A DNA stretch of 64,000 nucleotides from Apoda limacodes (lineage: Eukaryota > Arthropoda > Insecta > Lepidoptera > Limacodidae): positions 8,859,019-8,923,018 of the forward strand of contig OX291546.1 of NCBI GenBank assembly GCA_946406115.1. The letters run 5' to 3'. Shown one piece after another: positions 34,101-44,975 of the stretch. A program made the position numbers and the translations under genes. Numbering within the stretch: position 1 is the first letter of the stretch; each line of letters starts with the position of its first letter. The notes beneath the pieces are model-generated. The model was not told the DNA's origin, did not search any database, and worked only from the letters and a program-made list of their open reading frames with translations.

Positions 34101-35977
34101 GCGTAAGCTTGTTTACCACCTTAGTGGTATTAAAAAAAAAATCATTTTGGTTGGAAGCCTACCTACGTACAAGACGCTGAAAAAATTGACAAAAACCGTG
34201 GAAACGAGTCTTGTAACTGGAGTATTCAGAAAGATATGAAAATTGACTGGTTGAGCTCACCCGTACTACATAGTGTACTACTGAACACATAGTACTAGAA
34301 TATTTCTTTCTTTCAAATGTACTAGTACGGAGCGCTCAGTTTAGTGACTGAATAAGAACAAGACTACAACAGAGCCCAGGGCTACGTTCAGTTTCAACGC
34401 CCTGTGATCACCCGAAGATAAACTTGCCGTTCAATAACTCGGAGTGACTCACACGGCGAACGCACCAAGTCGTCGGGCGATCGCACTAATCACACCGTGA
34501 AATAGGAGGGTGAAAGTCGCACTTTGACAGCTAACGAGAATCAATTTTTATATTCAATGTTACTAAAGCGACTATAGTTGATAAAAAGTACTTTTTGTGG
34601 ACTGACTAATGAGATAAGATGATAGGAGGAGACAATAACACAATAATTGATAAATAGAATCTTTTCAGAACCTTAATTTACATTGACTGTTTTGCAACCT
34701 CGCGGTTTTCAAACCCCTGCTATTGTCAAAGCCGTTCAGTTTCAAAAGTCACGTAAATCGAACCAAAGTCCGGCGATCGCCGGGCGAAAGACAAACGGCG
34801 ATAATCACACCCAAAGTGAACGTAGCCCGGGAGCAGTTTACAACAATATCTCAGTTTTTTTTCTAACTTATGCTTTCAGGTCAGTTAGTCCCCGTGGCGC
34901 AGGATGGTTATTTGGGAGTTATGTTACAGAATTATTTATGGATTGCAATAATTTGAGCTTAATATGTAGAGCACACCAACTTGTAAATGAAGGTTTGTTT
35001 ATTCTTTATTATATTCAATTACTACAATAATACAAATAAATTATAAAAAATCTATTTACATATTGCTGTAAGTAATAGTGATTTAAGGCGCTACGAAACA
35101 TTACTTACGCCACCGTTACATTTTGATGTCTGCTTAGAACAAAACGAATTTCGTAAAAGTGCTCAATTAAAATTTAGAAGTTAAGCTAAAGCTAGTTTAA
35201 ACCGTTTTTGGGCAAGAAATCACACACGTAAGACAAAATTTTCAGTTATAAGTAGTTACTTTATCTTAGCCTCTTAATAAAGTTTTAATAAAAGTGATGT
35301 TTAATGTTTTGCATACTCCAGTTGGACATTGCCCATCTGGTTAGTTTAAATCCAGGAATCATAGTAGTTCCGAATACAAGAAATGTTTATGATAATTTTG
35401 GCCACGGCTCCGCCCACTCTTACTTAATTCAGGGAAGTCTTTGATTATAATAAGAAAGTTAGCTACAATTGTAGCTGTAGTAAGTCCACATAAAATTCTG
35501 TTTCAGATATTCCTGTAAAAAGTTTTTCGGGACAAAATTAGGCTATGTTCTCCGTCCCCTCAACAATCTGTCTGTGCTAAAAATCAGCGCAATTGGTTGC
35601 TCTTTAGCGACTTTAAGCAATGACAGACATACAAAACAAATCAGACTTTCACAAACATTATTAGTTTGGGGATTCAACCTCAACTGTCAAAGAAATCTTA
35701 ATAATTCCAAATTAACATTTACTATAAGCTACAGAACTTTTAAAAGCAGTGCCGTGCCTACCTCAATTCTTATTTTTATTTTTCAGGTTATAAGTACATG
35801 TTTAACCAACGATTGGTAACGGTATGGTCAGCTCCAAATTACTGTTACCGCTGCGGAAACGTTGCTTCGATTTTAGAATTTAAGACTGTGGACGATAGGA
35901 ACGCCAAAATATTCAATGCCGTTCCAGATAGCGAACGAGAAGTGCCTCCACAGCATACAACTCCATACTTCCTCTAA
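28124..35977 (+). CDS. Ppp6c: Protein phosphatase 6 catalytic subunit (6 exons, 303 aa)
   Basis: Exons: 28124-28288, 28916-29061, 31422-31563, 31875-32029, 34880-34992, 35787-35977, all GT/AG with matching phases, 912 nt in total. It is a metal-dependent Ser/Thr phosphatase of the PP2A/PP4/PP6 group (Drosophila PpV). The family acts with Sit4-associated regulatory subunits in cell-cycle and Aurora-kinase control. Signature motifs are intact: GDIHG (50-54), GDYVDRG (78-84), RGNHE (109-113), HGGLSP (161-166), [10 protein letters not shown] and [12 protein letters not shown]. The C-terminus PYFL marks PP6 rather than PP2A (DYFL). The N-terminus is two residues shorter than human PPP6C (305 aa). 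After GNHE it reads TCQIT where PP2A, PP4 and PP6 normally have SRQIT, an Arg-to-Cys change outside the metal ligands. The introns carry two hAT-like copies and LINE pieces. The reading frame is intact and it is almost certainly a working gene. Confidence 0.95.
29525..30268. mobile_element. hAT-like non-autonomous element, copy 2
   Basis: Starts CAGAGGTGGTTCATCC and ends ATGCCGCCTCTT. The flanks are the identical 8-bp duplication GTAGCTAT (29517-29524 and 30269-30276). It shares its 5' 400 bases (for example AGTGCACTCCCATAAATAAT) and its 3' end with copies 1 and 3. 744 bp, in PPP6C intron 2. Confidence 0.92.
31075..31215 (-). repeat. LINE 3' tail, reverse orientation
   Basis: Read on the minus strand it contains TATCTGGGAGAGGTCGTTCC, GATAAGATCGCCATTTGTAC and CAATAAAGTGTTTTTATT followed by an ATT-rich run. 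This is a common lepidopteran LINE ending with a poly(A)-signal-like AATAAA. In PPP6C intron 2. Confidence 0.6.
32157..32702. mobile_element. hAT-like non-autonomous element, copy 3
   Basis: Starts CAGAGGCGACTAGCCC and ends AAGCCACCTCTG. Flanks are AACGTAAT (32149-32156) and TACGTAAT (32703-32710), an 8-bp target duplication with one mismatch. 546 bp, an internally deleted relative of copies 1 and 2. In PPP6C intron 4. Confidence 0.88.
32711..33580. other. PPP6C intron 4 segment without recognised feature
   Basis: No exon, RNA or repeat recognised. It has an AT-rich centre and a moderately GC-rich part at 32740-33000. Acceptor-like and donor-like sites exist but no conserved peptide was seen. 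Confidence 0.4.
33590..34135 (+). pseudogene. LINE RT fragment with 3' tail
   Basis: From 33596 it reads [20 protein letters not shown], containing the reverse transcriptase catalytic YADD. This is followed by a decayed stretch ending [10 protein letters not shown], a jump (internal deletion) to [20 protein letters not shown] and HRTARHRQG, then the 3' tail CCGCTTACCATCAGGCGTAA...CACCTTAGTGGTAT. Stops and the deletion make it dead. It shows that the tails at 6652-6716 and 17293-17345 come from this LINE family. In PPP6C intron 4. Confidence 0.8.
34374..34834. mobile_element. Terminal-inverted-repeat element in PPP6C intron 4
   Basis: GGGCTACGTTCAGTTT on the left (about 34379) is inverted as AAAGTGAACGTAGCCC on the right (34813-34828), with wider imperfect matching. 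Its right part includes GGCGATCGCCGGGCGAAAGA. About 460 bp, and it ends 45 bp before exon 5 of PPP6C. Confidence 0.65.
35440..35690. repeat. Interspersed repeat, copy 2
   Basis: Matches 18490-18710: AATAAGAAAGTTAGCTACAA, TTTTTCGGGACAAAATTAGG, CAACAATCTGTCTGTGC, CAGACTTTCACAAACAT. Non-coding, in PPP6C intron 5. Confidence 0.7.
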
Positions 35978-35981
35978 ACTA

Positions 35982-35987
35982 AATAAA
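35982..35987 (+). terminator. Candidate PPP6C poly(A) signal
   Basis: AATAAA begins 5 bp after the PPP6C stop codon and overlaps a second copy at 35986. A 3' UTR this short is unusual, so a later signal may be used. Confidence 0.35.
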
Positions 35988-36149
35988 TAAATTGATAAGC
36001 AAAAGTGATACAATCCCCAAGTGTAATCCGAGATTTTGTATTATAAATTGTATATATTTTATACACGTATTTTTATTTTTGAATTTTAGGATTTTCAGGC
36101 TGAGTATCTTCTAAGTACCTATATGTAAAAAGAAAGTATATATGAATTT

Positions 36150-36240
36150 CAATCCGTTGTCTGTATATATCAATAGTACAAGCTTTGCTAAGCTTGGAAT
36201 CAGATGGCGCTGTGTGTAATGTCCAAGAATATTTATATCT
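36150..36240 (+). repeat. SINE 3' fragment
   Basis: GTACAAGCTTTGCTAAGCTT and GCTGTGTGTAATGTCCAAGA match the 3' part of the SINE at 5584-5815. The tRNA-like head is absent. Confidence 0.65.
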
Positions 36241-36689
36241 CAACTTATCGGTATTTTTATCAGTCCTGACGGACTCGCACGTTATTACGATGTGACATTT
36301 GTGTCCTAAACGTCGTAAAATAATTTATTCTGCATTTAACCATGTTTATGACGCGATTACAAATTTTAACTGATAAATGGTTAGTTATACTAATACACTC
36401 GCGAGCAACCAAATAGACTCAAGCGCTACCCCTGCAGTCAAACATTGTTTTAAGTGAATGTATACAACATTTTAATAAAAATGATATGTCATTTGAAAGC
36501 CTAAAACTTCAGCTTTTATGAGATGTCATCATTATTAATGTTCAAGTTTACTTTTTTTTACTATTGGTGTCTGAACTTAAATGGGGGAAAAATGGGATTT
36601 TGGGTAAAGAAGTTGTGTTCAGAATTGACACAAATAAAACACGTTTTTTTTTTCTTAAGAAGTATAAAATTAATAGGTTCCCCCTAGCT

Positions 36690-36875
36690 CTAATTACAGC
36701 CCGTAGTCGGTTCTTCATCGACCAAATTAAATTTTTTGACGGTGTCTTGAGGAATACCTTCCCACTCCTCTAACAAAGCTGCCTTTAATTCTTCATGGCT
36801 CGAAGGGGCTGGATTTCTTGCTCGTACCCTTCGTTTGAGCTCATCCCATAAATGCTCGATGGGATTTATGTCTGA
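36690..36875 (-). pseudogene. Tc1-like transposase C-terminal fragment
   Basis: Sixty-one codons starting SDINPIEHLWDELKRRVRAR and ending PQDTVKKFNLVDEEPTTGCN. NPIEHLWDELK carries the final Glu of the DDE catalytic triad in Tc1-type transposases. Upstream it runs in frame, without a stop, into the LINE reverse transcriptase, so the continuous ORF 37538-36690 is an accidental chimera. The catalytic aspartates and DNA-binding domain are absent. Confidence 0.85.
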
Positions 36876-39493
36876 CTGATTTTTGTGCTTGGGTTGCTTC
36901 TTGCGTCGACAGTCTGGCGGTCGCGCATGCAGTGGAGCCAGGCCACAGAGATGCTCGTGACGCGACTCGTCCGCTCGCGCAAAAATAGATGTGGCCAGCC
37001 GTCGAACGAAGTTGTCCAGGCTTTCCCACTTGAGGTCCCTCTGGATGGTCGCGTCCCTCACGTACCGCGGGGCATCGACGATAGTCCTTAGGGCCTGGTT
37101 CTCTTGGGCTCGGAGTTTCTTCTTTAGGGACTCCGAGGCTAGGGCATACCACGCCGAGGCGGCGTAGGTGAGGCGGGATCTAACGTAGGACTTATAGATC
37201 CCGAGTTTCGATTGCAGAGGGAGCCTCGACGAGAGAAGCGGGCGTAGTTTGGCTCGCGCCACCTTCGATTTCCAGATTGTGTCTTTGATGTGGTTTTCCA
37301 TGGTGACTCCACGGTCAATAATAAGGCAAATGTATTTGACCTGCAGTTGAAGACGTGGTGGTGGGTGCTTGACTCTTCCAACGAGAATGGCCTGCGTTTT
37401 CCCGACATTGACCGATGGCCACCATCTTGATAGCCATAAAGGCAGGTCATCCAGTGCTCTTTGCGTCTTGTGTGCAGCGTAATATTTGTTTGTTGACGCG
37501 CAATGTCGCATCGTCTGCGAAAAGTGCCAGCTGGACATCCTTCAGCACCGGTATGTCATCGGTATATCGGGTGTAGCAGGCAGGGGAGAGGCAGCTTCCT
37601 TGGGGAACACCTGCTTCCACACAGCGTTCTCTGGATTTGGCATTTTCAACCACCACGTGAAAACGGCGGTTGTGCAGAAAGGAGGCCACAACTCTTATGA
37701 TGCGTCGTGGGGCTGAATACGTCGATAATTTGTACAGCAACTCCTCGTGCCATACCCTGTCGAACGCCTTTTCCATATCCAGGAATACTGCAACTGTCTG
37801 CTGCCCCATGTTGAGGCTTGCCGTCATTGAGTGCAGTACCCTGGTTAATTGGTGCGTTGTCGAGTGTTCGGATCTGAAGCCGAACTGTTCCGACCGGGAA
37901 CTAATGTGAGGCAGCAATTTCGTCAGCAGGAGCTTTTCAAACACCTTCGAGATCATGCTGAGCAGTTGTATGGGCCTGTAGCTATCTGGTTTTCTCCAGT
38001 CTTTGTCCGGCTTCGGCAGCATAACAACAGCGCCCAGCTTCCACTCGTCGGGGAACTGATCGGTACGCAGGATGGCACTAAACAAACTTGTCACTGCTGC
38101 TATAGTTTTACGTGGTAAGTGACGTAGGGCCGAGTTTGTCACGCCATCTGCGCCCGGGGCCTTCTTCGGCTTGGTTCTCTGTAGCGCCCGTAAAATTTGC
38201 CCGGGTGTAAAGAAAATCGGGTCTTCTGATGCTGGCAGGGATGCAGTAAAGTAAACTCGAAGGTGTTGCTCGACTGCGTTGACATGCTCTTGGTCCGTTG
38301 CTGCGTTGTGTCGGAACTGTTTCTCCAAACACTCGGCGAAAATATCCGATCGCTCTTGCGCGCTAAAGTGGGGTAGGCCATCGCTGCCCAGCAGCGGTCT
38401 GACAGGATCGGGTTTGGTAGACAGCTGCCGGCATAGGCGATGAACGGAGGGGACGTTATAGCCCACGGACTCGACGTGCCTATCTCAATATCTTCCGGCG
38501 TGGTCATCTTCATCAGTCAGTACTCTTTTTACTTTAGTAATCAGGCGGTTCAGCTGGGTTTTCAGTGTGGGGCACCTTGTGCGCTGCCACTGCATACGCA
38601 GCTACCTTTTCTCGCGTATTAGTTCCTGTATCCACACCGGGATAGGTATCTAAGGCGCTTCGTATGTTCGTCGACAAGGATGCGGCTGCTCTGTTGACCT
38701 CTTCGTCTTTGGTCATCGAACCGAGAGGAGAGGTGTCCTGTAAGATTCCTTGGAAAATCTCCCAGTCTGTTTTCCGGCGCATGCGCGCCCTGACCACTCT
38801 TGCAGGGAGCTCATCCAGGGTGAGAAGAACGGGCCGGTGGTCTGATGAGAGCTCTTGAGTGGGCGGTGTTCTTTGACCTTTGAAGACCACGGCATCTAAA
38901 ATATCCGCACCCGTTCGCCAGTAATGGGTCGGTTCTTGTGGTCCAGCGACATCATATTGGTGGTCCACTGAGTCTTGGAAGAGGAGTCGTCCTTGCGGGC
39001 AGATCCTACTGGAGTTCCAGGAGAGATGCTTGGCGTTGAGATCGCCGGCAACATTAGTCGGAAATGCGGAATCTAGCAGACTCCGTAGCTCTTGTAATTT
39101 GAGTTTCAAGTTGGGTGGTCTGTATGCTGCGTAGAGTCTGACTATTTTGCCAGCAATCTGGATCTCTTTTCCCAGAATTTGCATCGATGAGAGGATTATC
39201 TGTGGTAGTGGTTGATGGATGACGCTCCTCTTAACGAACACCGCTAAGCCCCGCATGGCTCGTCCTTGCTCGTTCTTCTCCTCCTTCCTGTAGCTGATAA
39301 AATTCGGAATGGCATATGGAGAGGTTTCCCGGAGGTGAGTCTCACTGATAAGTGCAACATCCACGCTATGTTCCTTCAGGAAAAGCTGCAGGAGGGGTCT
39401 TTTTCCTCGTAAAGAGCAGGCGTTCCAGTGAATTATCCTCAGAGGCTCACTTCCCATGGGTTCCCACGAATTGGAGTACACCTCTGAGGGCAA
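36876..39493 (-). pseudogene. Jockey-type LINE ORF2: endonuclease and reverse transcriptase
   Basis: Three consecutive frames on the minus strand together form one ORF2. 39493-38534 is the AP endonuclease, with IIHWNACSLRG, ISETHL, GDLNAKHLSWNS and SSDHRPVLLTL (metal-binding and catalytic motifs). 38466-37447 is the reverse transcriptase, with KKAPGADGVTN, LDMEKAFDRVW, GVPQGSCLSP and FADDATL (catalytic Asp pair). 37538 to about 36876 is the C-terminal domain (CLIIDRGVTMENHIKDTIWK, RLTYAASAWYALASESLKK). Frameshifts near 38500 and 37450 break the protein. The ORF1 stop and ORF2 start overlap by 47 bp, usual in the Jockey group. No poly(A) tail is visible at the Tc1 junction, so the 3' end seems clipped. 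Recent enough to be readable, but non-functional. Confidence 0.88.
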
Positions 39494-41383
39494 TGGTTTC
39501 TGCGTTTCCGGCTGTCTTGATTGCTTGCAGCAATTCCTGGATGACGCTGATGGACGTTTTCAGGTAGCTTGGATCATTCTTGGCTGCTGTAGTAGCTGAA
39601 GTTTTGTTGGTACCAGTTGCCTCTTCGGCCGCAGTCGGCTTTTTGCCCTTTTTACCCCTCCTTTTCTTGGTCTGTGATGTGGTAGTCTTGGGCTGTGGGT
39701 CGTTTGCCGGGGCCATCAGTGAAGCTGGCGCTGACTCTTCCACAGTTGTCTGCGCCACCGTTGTTTTACCCATATTAGTGAGCGGGACGGTACCTGCTTT
39801 CTTGTTCCGCATCTCACGGCGAAACAGAGGACAGGTAGTGTTGTTGTCTGCGTGTGGGTCTCCGCAGTTGACGCAAGTCGGCGGAGCGTTCCGGGGACGG
39901 GGGCATTCGTGGGCTTGGTGGAGGTCGCCGCATCTTACGCAGGCCAACGGACGATGGCAGTTATGCGAGGAGTGCCTAAACTGCTGACATCTATGGCACT
40001 GCACAGGTCCTTTTCCCCCCCTCCATGCTTCGATGATGACTCCCGGCATCAGAAGAAGCTCGTTGACTTCAAACAACGCCGGCAGCAAATTTGGAGTACG
40101 CTTTAGCTGCGCGAAGAAAATGCAGCCTGGCTTTCTTTGTTGCGCTTGGATGCGTTTGGCGTATTCGGCTTTGAATCCGCGGTCATTAAGCCCGGCGACA
40201 ATTTTCTCCGGGTCTGTGTCTGCCGAGAGGCCGCGTATCGCGACCTTGACGCTCTGTTCGGCGGGCAGTGAGTAGGAAAACCAGCTGATTTTCTCCTCTT
40301 GTTGGTTGCTTCGTTAGAAAGTGCTGTATGTAGCGGTACTCCTCTGCGCTGGCTGGGCTGAATTTGACTCCTGCACCAAAAAGTCGGGCGTTGGGTCTAT
40401 GGGCCAGTTCCTTCGCTATCTTCTTAAAGTGGGCCGCCCTTTGTGGTAGACGTTCCACAATAAGTGGCGGATAGCGTGGCTTCTTGAGCTCTTGTGCTGT
40501 GACAGCGTGCTGTTGAGTCGACGAGCTTGCGGAGGCGGCTTCTGTTCGCTGTGACTGGGCCATAGCGTTAACCGACTGGGCCGTATGGACGGTCACCGTC
40601 GACTGCACTGGCTTGGCCGGTTGGGCGGATGATTTTGACCGCGCGGGTTGGGCGGGCGGTGGCATCTTCGTGGTCGCTGCGTATTACGTCGGCGTCGGCG
40701 TTGGTTTCTGCGTCGCGGCGTTGGCCTTTGAGTGACTCTTTTTAGGGTCCCGCTGCGGGAGCGGGGCCGGTGCTTTCTTTAGCCATTGCTTGGTGTTTGG
40801 CTTGGTTTGGTCCGACTCTGAACCGCTGCAAGAATGTCGTGGAACGGCATCGGAACGTAAGCGAGTCAGGCGGGGGTCGCGCGTCGCTTTTTCGGCCTTG
40901 GCATCGACTGGGCGTGGCTTTGGGGGCGGGGCGGCAGCGGCAGCTGAGGCGGGGCGGGGTGGCTGTTTCCATCTCGCTCGCACGTTCGCTCTCGCTCTTG
41001 TCCGAGGCGGAGTGGTCCACGGTGTCCACTTTCTTGCAGCGGCGCTTCGCGGGGGTGTCCTCATCTTCAGAGGGTCTGGGCCGGCGTCCGGGATGGTCGA
41101 CGCGCGGTAGTAAAATCGGCGCATTGGCGGCGAACTCAATGGCGACGGGGTCTTCGGGTTCCACCGTTTCTGGTGGGTTGTCAGTGCCTATTTCATCCCG
41201 TTGCCGGGTGAGGTATTCCTGCATCCAGCGCAGCATTCCCTCGGAGAGCAGGCCGGCACTTTGTAGTCTACGAGTAATGATCATATCATTCTCATAGACT
41301 GTCCTCGGCGATTTTCCCTCGAGGCGCGACTGCTGCGTCGGAAGCGCTGGTTGGGGGCGGTGGGGTGTGCTGTTGTTACTCAT
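39447..41383 (-). pseudogene. Jockey-type LINE ORF1 (gag-like, zinc knuckles)
   Basis: The minus strand starts at MSNNSTPHRPQPALPTQQSR (41383). The first 150 codons are charged and low in complexity, and the frame shifts at about 40740-40680. 40665-40186 carries the PRE_C2HC-type domain (PPLIVERLPQRAAHFKKIAK). A shift near 40190-40090 leads into 40088-39447 with three CCHC knuckles, beginning CHRCQQFRHSSHNC, CVRCGDLHQAHEC and CVNCGDPHADNNTTC. ORF1 proteins of this kind bind the element RNA. Strongly GC-richer than the surrounding DNA. Broken by at least two frameshifts. Confidence 0.87.
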
Positions 41384-41764
41384 TTCGACGAGCGTTAACA
41401 GCGTCGGCGTCTAAGTCGTGACGTCACCGCATCATTTGCATCGGCGTCGGCTCAAAGTGAGCGACAGAAAACTAGGCTTTCCCCTCCGCGGGTAGCGTGC
41501 GCTATCCGTGATCGTTTTGCCAATGAAAACATCACGGAGTCAGCGATGTTTCCTTTGGGTCCGTACACTGTTGCGTCCACTGCCTGTACCTAACGTTACA
41601 ATGGTTATTGTGTGACGAGCGTCTCCTATGCAATGGTTACGGAGGCTAGGTACGCCCATACAATCGGAATTGCTCAGAACAGTAAGGTTACGAAAAGGTT
41701 ACAACGACAATGGTCACGTTCCAAAGCAATGCCTGAAAAGGGTTGAAGGGTAACGGGGGTTTTA
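41384..41764 (-). other. LINE 5' untranslated region
   Basis: GC-rich, non-coding, immediately upstream of the ORF1 ATG on the minus strand. Contains GTGACGTCAC-like (GTCGTGACGTCACCG) near 41418. The 5' edge of the LINE is placed where GC content drops and the GAAACC-rich element begins. The exact boundary is uncertain. Confidence 0.45.
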
Positions 41765-42306
41765 TAGGGACCGAAACATGTTATTTTGCCGAAACCGAAG
41801 GTTCGGTTTCATTGTAGTTTCGGCCGAAACCGAAACCGAAACCGAACCTTTTATAAAAAAAAAAAGTACTTAAAAAGTCGAAAAAATGTTAGTAAGCCCG
41901 TTTTTTTTTTTAAATTAATATCTCGCCGACCTATAATTACAGGTTTCTACTTTCAAAGATTTATCACAATGAAATTTCAGCACAGTTACAGAGGTTCTGT
42001 TTGAAAATTTAACTACCCTATAAAAAGAAAAAAAAACATTATTTGTAACACAAAGTTAGCGATTTTTAAATGGTGGTATAAAATAAAACAAATTTATTAT
42101 TAAAATATGATGCTCATATATTATGTTTATTTATTTTCAGTTACTTACATTTTAATTATGAAAAAACTTACAAGGTACGATGTTGTAAGTTTTGGCGCGG
42201 CCGAAGGCTTCGGCCGTTTTTGGCCGAAACCGAAACTCGGGCCGAAACTTGATTTTTTGGCCGAAACTGGCAGAAACCGAAACCGAAATTTCGGTCGGAC
42301 ACTAGT
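41765..42306. mobile_element. GAAACC-rich element, probably a hAT-type end pair
   Basis: Both sides are dense in the motif CCGAAACCGAAACCGAAACC, while the 250 bp between is AT-rich. The right end, reversed, begins TAGTGTCCGACCGAAATTTC, like hAT elements that start (C/T)AGTG and continue with GGCCGAAA repeats. The left end lacks the same terminus, so it is truncated. Non-coding. Confidence 0.5.
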
Positions 42307-43834
42307 TTCAAGCTTTAAATGACATATTATTTTAATTTAAATGTTGTATACTGTAATGTAAAGGTAGCGCTTGAGTCGATTTGGTTGCTCGCGAGTGAAT
42401 TTTTAAAAGGGAAAAGTTTCCTCTAGTAGCAGTAGTCCGGTTGACCGAACTACTGAAACTTTTAAGTTGCAAGGTTGTGACGAAGAACCGAACTATTGAT
42501 ACCTTTTTAGTAGCAACAGTCCGGTTACTTAATAATTTAAACAAAATATATTTACAAACTATTTTATATCAAAAAAACATTTTGTTAAGAAAATTAACGT
42601 TATCTTAAAAAAAAACAAATGAGTGTCGAAAAACAAATGAATGTCAATTTTTATTTATCATAAAAGCCCTTTTTTGGAAACTGTTCTTAAATTTTTTTTT
42701 ATTATTATCAATTTTTAATCATAAGTAAAAAAAATATGTTTTTTTGCGGTAAAGTTAGTATTAATCGTTAAAACCATATATTTTTTTATCACACTTGCTC
42801 GTAAACAGTGTCATTACGGGCAGGCAAAACCTTAATTGCTCACACGGGCTCTTATTTTGTAAATTTTACTTTTCAAAAGTGATAGATTTCATCAAGCTCT
42901 TCGTTTCGAACGACAGCTGTCAAACTTAATAGGCCCATATCTCAGAAACTATTTATCATTGACCGGTTGTTTTTTACAGAAGTGATAGATAGATCTCTTC
43001 AAGACCTTTATTTCGGATGACAGCTGTCAAACAAGAAAGGGCTGTATCTTCAAAACCATTGTTCGTCCTTTCGTATGACAGCTGTCAAACTAAAAAAGGC
43101 TCATATCTGGGAAACTATTGATCATAGACCAGTTGTTCGTTTACAGAAGTAATAGATCTCATGAAGAGCTTTATTTCGGATGATAGCTGTCAAACTAAAA
43201 CCGGCTGTATCTCTGTCACTATCGATCGTAGACTAGTCACGTCTGTACAGACCTTATCAAGACCTTTATTTCGGATGACAGCTGTCAAACAAGAAAGGGC
43301 TGTATCTTCAAAACCATTGTTCGTAGACAAGTTGTTTCCTTACAAAAGTGATAGGCCTTATCAAGATCTTTATTTCGGATGATAGCTGTCAAACTAAAAA
43401 TAGTTATAATACCTTAACTACGATACAAAGCACCCCTTTAGTACCAAAAAGCCGGATAATTAATAATTTAAACAAAATATTTTCACAAACTATCTCATAT
43501 TTTAAAAAGAAGACGTAAAAAGAGCGATTTTATATAAAAATATTTGTGTTGAAATTTTTCCACAAGTTAATTGTAACTGTGCATCTCTAATAAAGTCGTC
43601 TTCGTTCCAAATTTTTGTATTGTTCGACTTGGAATTTTGAGAGAGTAATATCATCTCTCAAAACGTGTAAAATTTGTAGCATGATTGGATTTTTTTTAAT
43701 AAGGCCGTTTATTTTGAGATCCTTCCACAATATTTGTTGTCCGATGGCGTTCGGAAAATACTGACCAAACGTTAATGAAATCGGGCTTCATCCAAAACTT
43801 TTCAAAGTATTTAATAAATTTAATATTTTTTGTA

Positions 43835-44062
43835 TCATCTGAAGATATTTCTTTCTTTAGATTTTATGAAGTCCCAGCCCTCATTTATTGAATGCACAGG
43901 TAACAAAGGTAATGCAGAACATAAATTAATTATGTATTTGTGTTTGGTTGCTGTAAGTTTGTATTCCGCTGCTTTACGCTTTAAACAATTTCGGAAATGA
44001 AAATAGCAACCATTTATTGAAGCATTTTTAAATTCGGATTTAAACGCATTCATGGTGGCCAT
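43835..44062 (-). pseudogene. MULE transposase fragment
   Basis: The minus-strand ORF contains FKSEFKNASINGCYFHFRNC LKRKAAEY. The pattern F....NA...GC.FHF.Q(C)..RK is the conserved C/H block of MULE-type transposases. About 75 codons survive. Flanking minus-strand sequence up to about 44300 and down to 43560 has related frames broken by stops. It is within the long-TIR element, supporting its assignment. Confidence 0.75.
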
Positions 44063-44795
44063 TTCGTAATCAACATGTAGGTATTTCTTTAGGATCCCAG
44101 TCTGGAATATTTGACTTGATCAATTCAAAAACAATTTCCCTGGGTGCAGGTTCCTTTCCTTCTGCAGCCTCCGCTCCGCTATGCTTTCATTAATTAGTAT
44201 ATCAATATTATTTTGGGATTGATCCGGACTGCAAATATGATCACCAGTTTTATCGATTTTATCCTCTTCCTTAAACATAATTATAATTCAATCTATCATT
44301 GTTATCATTCCATTATTGTAAATATTCGTCTACAGCATACTACCATAAATGAAAATAGGAATATTAAATTTTAACAAAAAAATAAAACAGACTTCAAAAT
44401 TCCCTTTATTTCCCATCGACGAACTGAACGGCATAACTAGTTGATACACTAAAAAGGAAAGGAGATTACACCTAAAAACGCTGCGTGCTTTCTTTGCTTT
44501 GGAGTCAAATGCCAAAAATTTGCAGTAAAGATGGGTAAAAATTGTCAAATGGCATCCGACTTGAAACCGAAGCACGTATCTCAATGTTCTGTCAGTACTT
44601 ACCTATATCAACTTAAGGAGTTTTTTTTTCATTTAACGTTACGCATTTGGCTTTTGATGATTGAAAAAAAAAACGCTTAATCAATTTCGATAAAATTCAT
44701 ATGGGAACACCTCTAAAGTATTACCTACAAAAAAAAAATCATCAAAATCAACTCATAATTGTTGGAGTAATCGTGTAGCATATAAAAAAACACAC

Positions 44796-44975
44796 ACGTC
44801 AAAGTCAAAGTCAAAATGGTTTATTCAAATAAGGATCTTACAATCACTTTTGAATCGTCAAAGTTGTAAAATATTATTTTTTGAACCCTCCCACCTACCC
44901 GCCGGTTCACAATGTTGTTGATTTCTACCGAGAAGAATCCGGCAAGAAACTCGATAGTTACTCTTTTAAAAACAC
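44796..44975 (-). repeat. LINE 3' tail, reverse orientation
   Basis: The reverse complement matches 545-707: AGTTTCTTGCCGGATTCTTC, GAACCGG, TTCAAAAGTGATTGTA and the terminal TTTGACTTTGACTTTGACG. Inserted in the MULE interior. Confidence 0.85.

Larger units (their letters stand above)
36396..42397 (-). mobile_element. Tc1-like element with nested insertions
   Basis: Inverted ends: CACTCGCGAGCAACCAAATA at 36396 on the left, and the reverse complement of the same sequence (one mismatch) ending at 42397 on the right. Matching continues through GACTCAAGCGCTACC, TATACAACATTT and ATATGTCATTT over roughly 100 bp. TA precedes the left end, while the right flank is degenerate. Inside are a transposase C-terminus (36690-36875), a Jockey-type LINE (36876 to about 41760) and a GAAACC-rich element (about 41765-42306). 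The N-terminal transposase half is missing, so the element cannot move itself. Confidence 0.85.

Noticed and set aside
36885..41297. Numerous long plus-strand ORFs opposite the LINE (for example 39580-39987 and 40770-41297)
   Set aside because: Antisense shadows of the GC-rich LINE ORFs; no recognisable protein, and the minus strand carries the real domains.
42900..43400. CRISPR-like array (regularly spaced palindromic repeats)
   Set aside because: Repeats lie in the terminal inverted repeats of a MULE in a eukaryotic genome, spacers are themselves similar, and no cas genes exist.
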